A stretch of DNA of 64,000 nt from Rahnella woolbedingensis. GTDB taxonomy: Bacteria > Pseudomonadota > Gammaproteobacteria > Enterobacterales > Enterobacteriaceae. Both the position numbers and the translations under genes were made by a program. Below the pieces are notes generated by a model that did not search any database, had not been told where the DNA came from, and worked only from the letters and a program-made list of their open reading frames with translations. Where the stretch lies: contig NZ_RAHH01000013.1 in the NCBI RefSeq assembly GCF_003602095.1, positions 1 to 64,000 of the forward strand. Direction: 5' to 3'. Shown here one piece after another: positions 63,504-64,000 of the stretch; within the stretch, counting starts at the first letter, position 1, and the number at the start of each line of letters is the position of its first letter.

Positions 63504-64000
63504 ATGCGTCCAGCAGGCCGAAATGCACAACAAGTGCGCCCCGTAACACTGACCCGCCATTACACTAAACACGCTGAAGGTTCCGTGCTGGTGGAGTTTG
63601 GTGATACCAAAGTGCTGTGTACCGCCACGGTGGAGGAAGGTGTTCCGCGTTTTCTGAAAGGTCAGGGACAAGGTTGGATCACCGCGGAGTACGGCATGTT
63701 GCCGCGTTCTACCCATACGCGTAATGCACGCGAAGCCGCAAAAGGTAAGCAAGGTGGCCGCACGCTGGAAATTCAGCGTCTGATTGCCCGTTCCCTGCGT
63801 GCTGCGGTGGATCTGAAAAAACTCGGTGAGTTCACCATTACCCTCGACTGCGATGTGTTGCAGGCTGACGGTGGCACGCGTACAGCGTCCATTTCCGGTG
63901 CTTGTGTCGCTCTCGCCGATGCGCTGAATGCGCTGGTGGCTGCGGGCAAACTGAAAGCTAACCCGATGAAAGGCATGGTTGCCGCGGTTTCTGTCGGTAT
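63504..64000 (+). CDS. rph: Ribonuclease PH (5' part)
   Basis: A phosphorolytic 3'-5' exonuclease for tRNA 3' ends. The frame starts [20 protein letters not shown] and runs open to the window edge, about 165 codons. It includes the family stretch [43 protein letters not shown] and [25 protein letters not shown] ribosome site precedes the ATG. In E. coli rph is followed by pyrE, beyond this window. Confidence 0.96.
   Translation, partial: MRPAGRNAQQVRPVTLTRHYTKHAEGSVLVEFGDTKVLCTATVEEGVPRFLKGQGQGWITAEYGMLPRSTHTRNAREAAKGKQGGRTLEIQRLIARSLRAAVDLKKLGEFTITLDCDVLQADGGTRTASISGACVALADALNALVAAGKLKANPMKGMVAAVSVG

Overview
The window comes from an enterobacterial chromosome, most likely Yersiniaceae (Rahnella, Ewingella or Serratia-like). 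I judge this from protein similarity to remembered E. coli sequences and from gene order; no search was run. It opens at the end of an rRNA operon (23S tail, 5S, terminator) and continues with mobBA, yihD, srkA, dsbA, polA, Spot 42, engB, CsrC, yihI, hemN, glnGLA, typA, yihX, yihY, dtd and fabY. At about 20.2 kb it passes directly into a block that lies elsewhere in E. coli K-12: yicH, xanP, gltS, then an orphan PTS IIC gene, recG-trmH-spoT-rpoZ-gmk, ligB and yicG. A TetR regulator with a stand-alone FabF paralogue and a decayed dinD follow. The last 1.5 kb returns to the conserved core with yicC and the start of rph.

Between the dinD remnant and yicC lie about 24.5 kb of accessory DNA. I read it as two tandem genomic islands integrated into the 3' end of yicC. 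Three copies of a 21-bp core lie at 37981, 49910 and 62514. All three spell the same yicC tail (QIQNIE-stop) with synonymous differences. Each island has its own 406-residue P4-type integrase at its right end and its own set of arm repeats (TTGGTACA-type in island 1, TACTACCC-type in island 2). Each also supplies a terminator next to the yicC tail.

Island 1 (about 11.9 kb) looks like a P4-type phage satellite. It has a P2/P4-like cos site, a Sid-like capsid-size protein, an iteron cluster next to an alpha-type primase-helicase, an Icd/Ash-like small protein, an AlpA-like activator and a ribbon-helix-helix repressor. It also has a second, P2-type integrase. Between attL and cos it carries an AT-rich three-gene operon: a protein with a TIR-like or deoxyribosyltransferase-like C-terminus, an AvcD-type anti-phage deoxycytidylate deaminase, and a translationally coupled 57-residue protein. 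This is the best candidate for a new defence arrangement.

Island 2 (about 12.6 kb) carries a complete type VI secretion effector module: a VgrG spike with a C-terminal transthyretin-like extension, a VRR-NUC nuclease effector ending in hydrophobic segments, and a DUF3396 immunity protein. A roughly 800-bp hairpin-rich non-coding stretch follows, then a translationally coupled pair (an integrase-domain protein and a primase-helicase), and a control region. The control region has two paralogous XRE repressors and an Nlp/Ner-type gene that share ACTACG-N5-CGTAGT operators.

The core part shows well-conserved regulation: a sigma-54 glnA promoter with two NtrC enhancer sites, an NtrC operator before glnL, and intact Spot 42 and CsrC small RNA genes.
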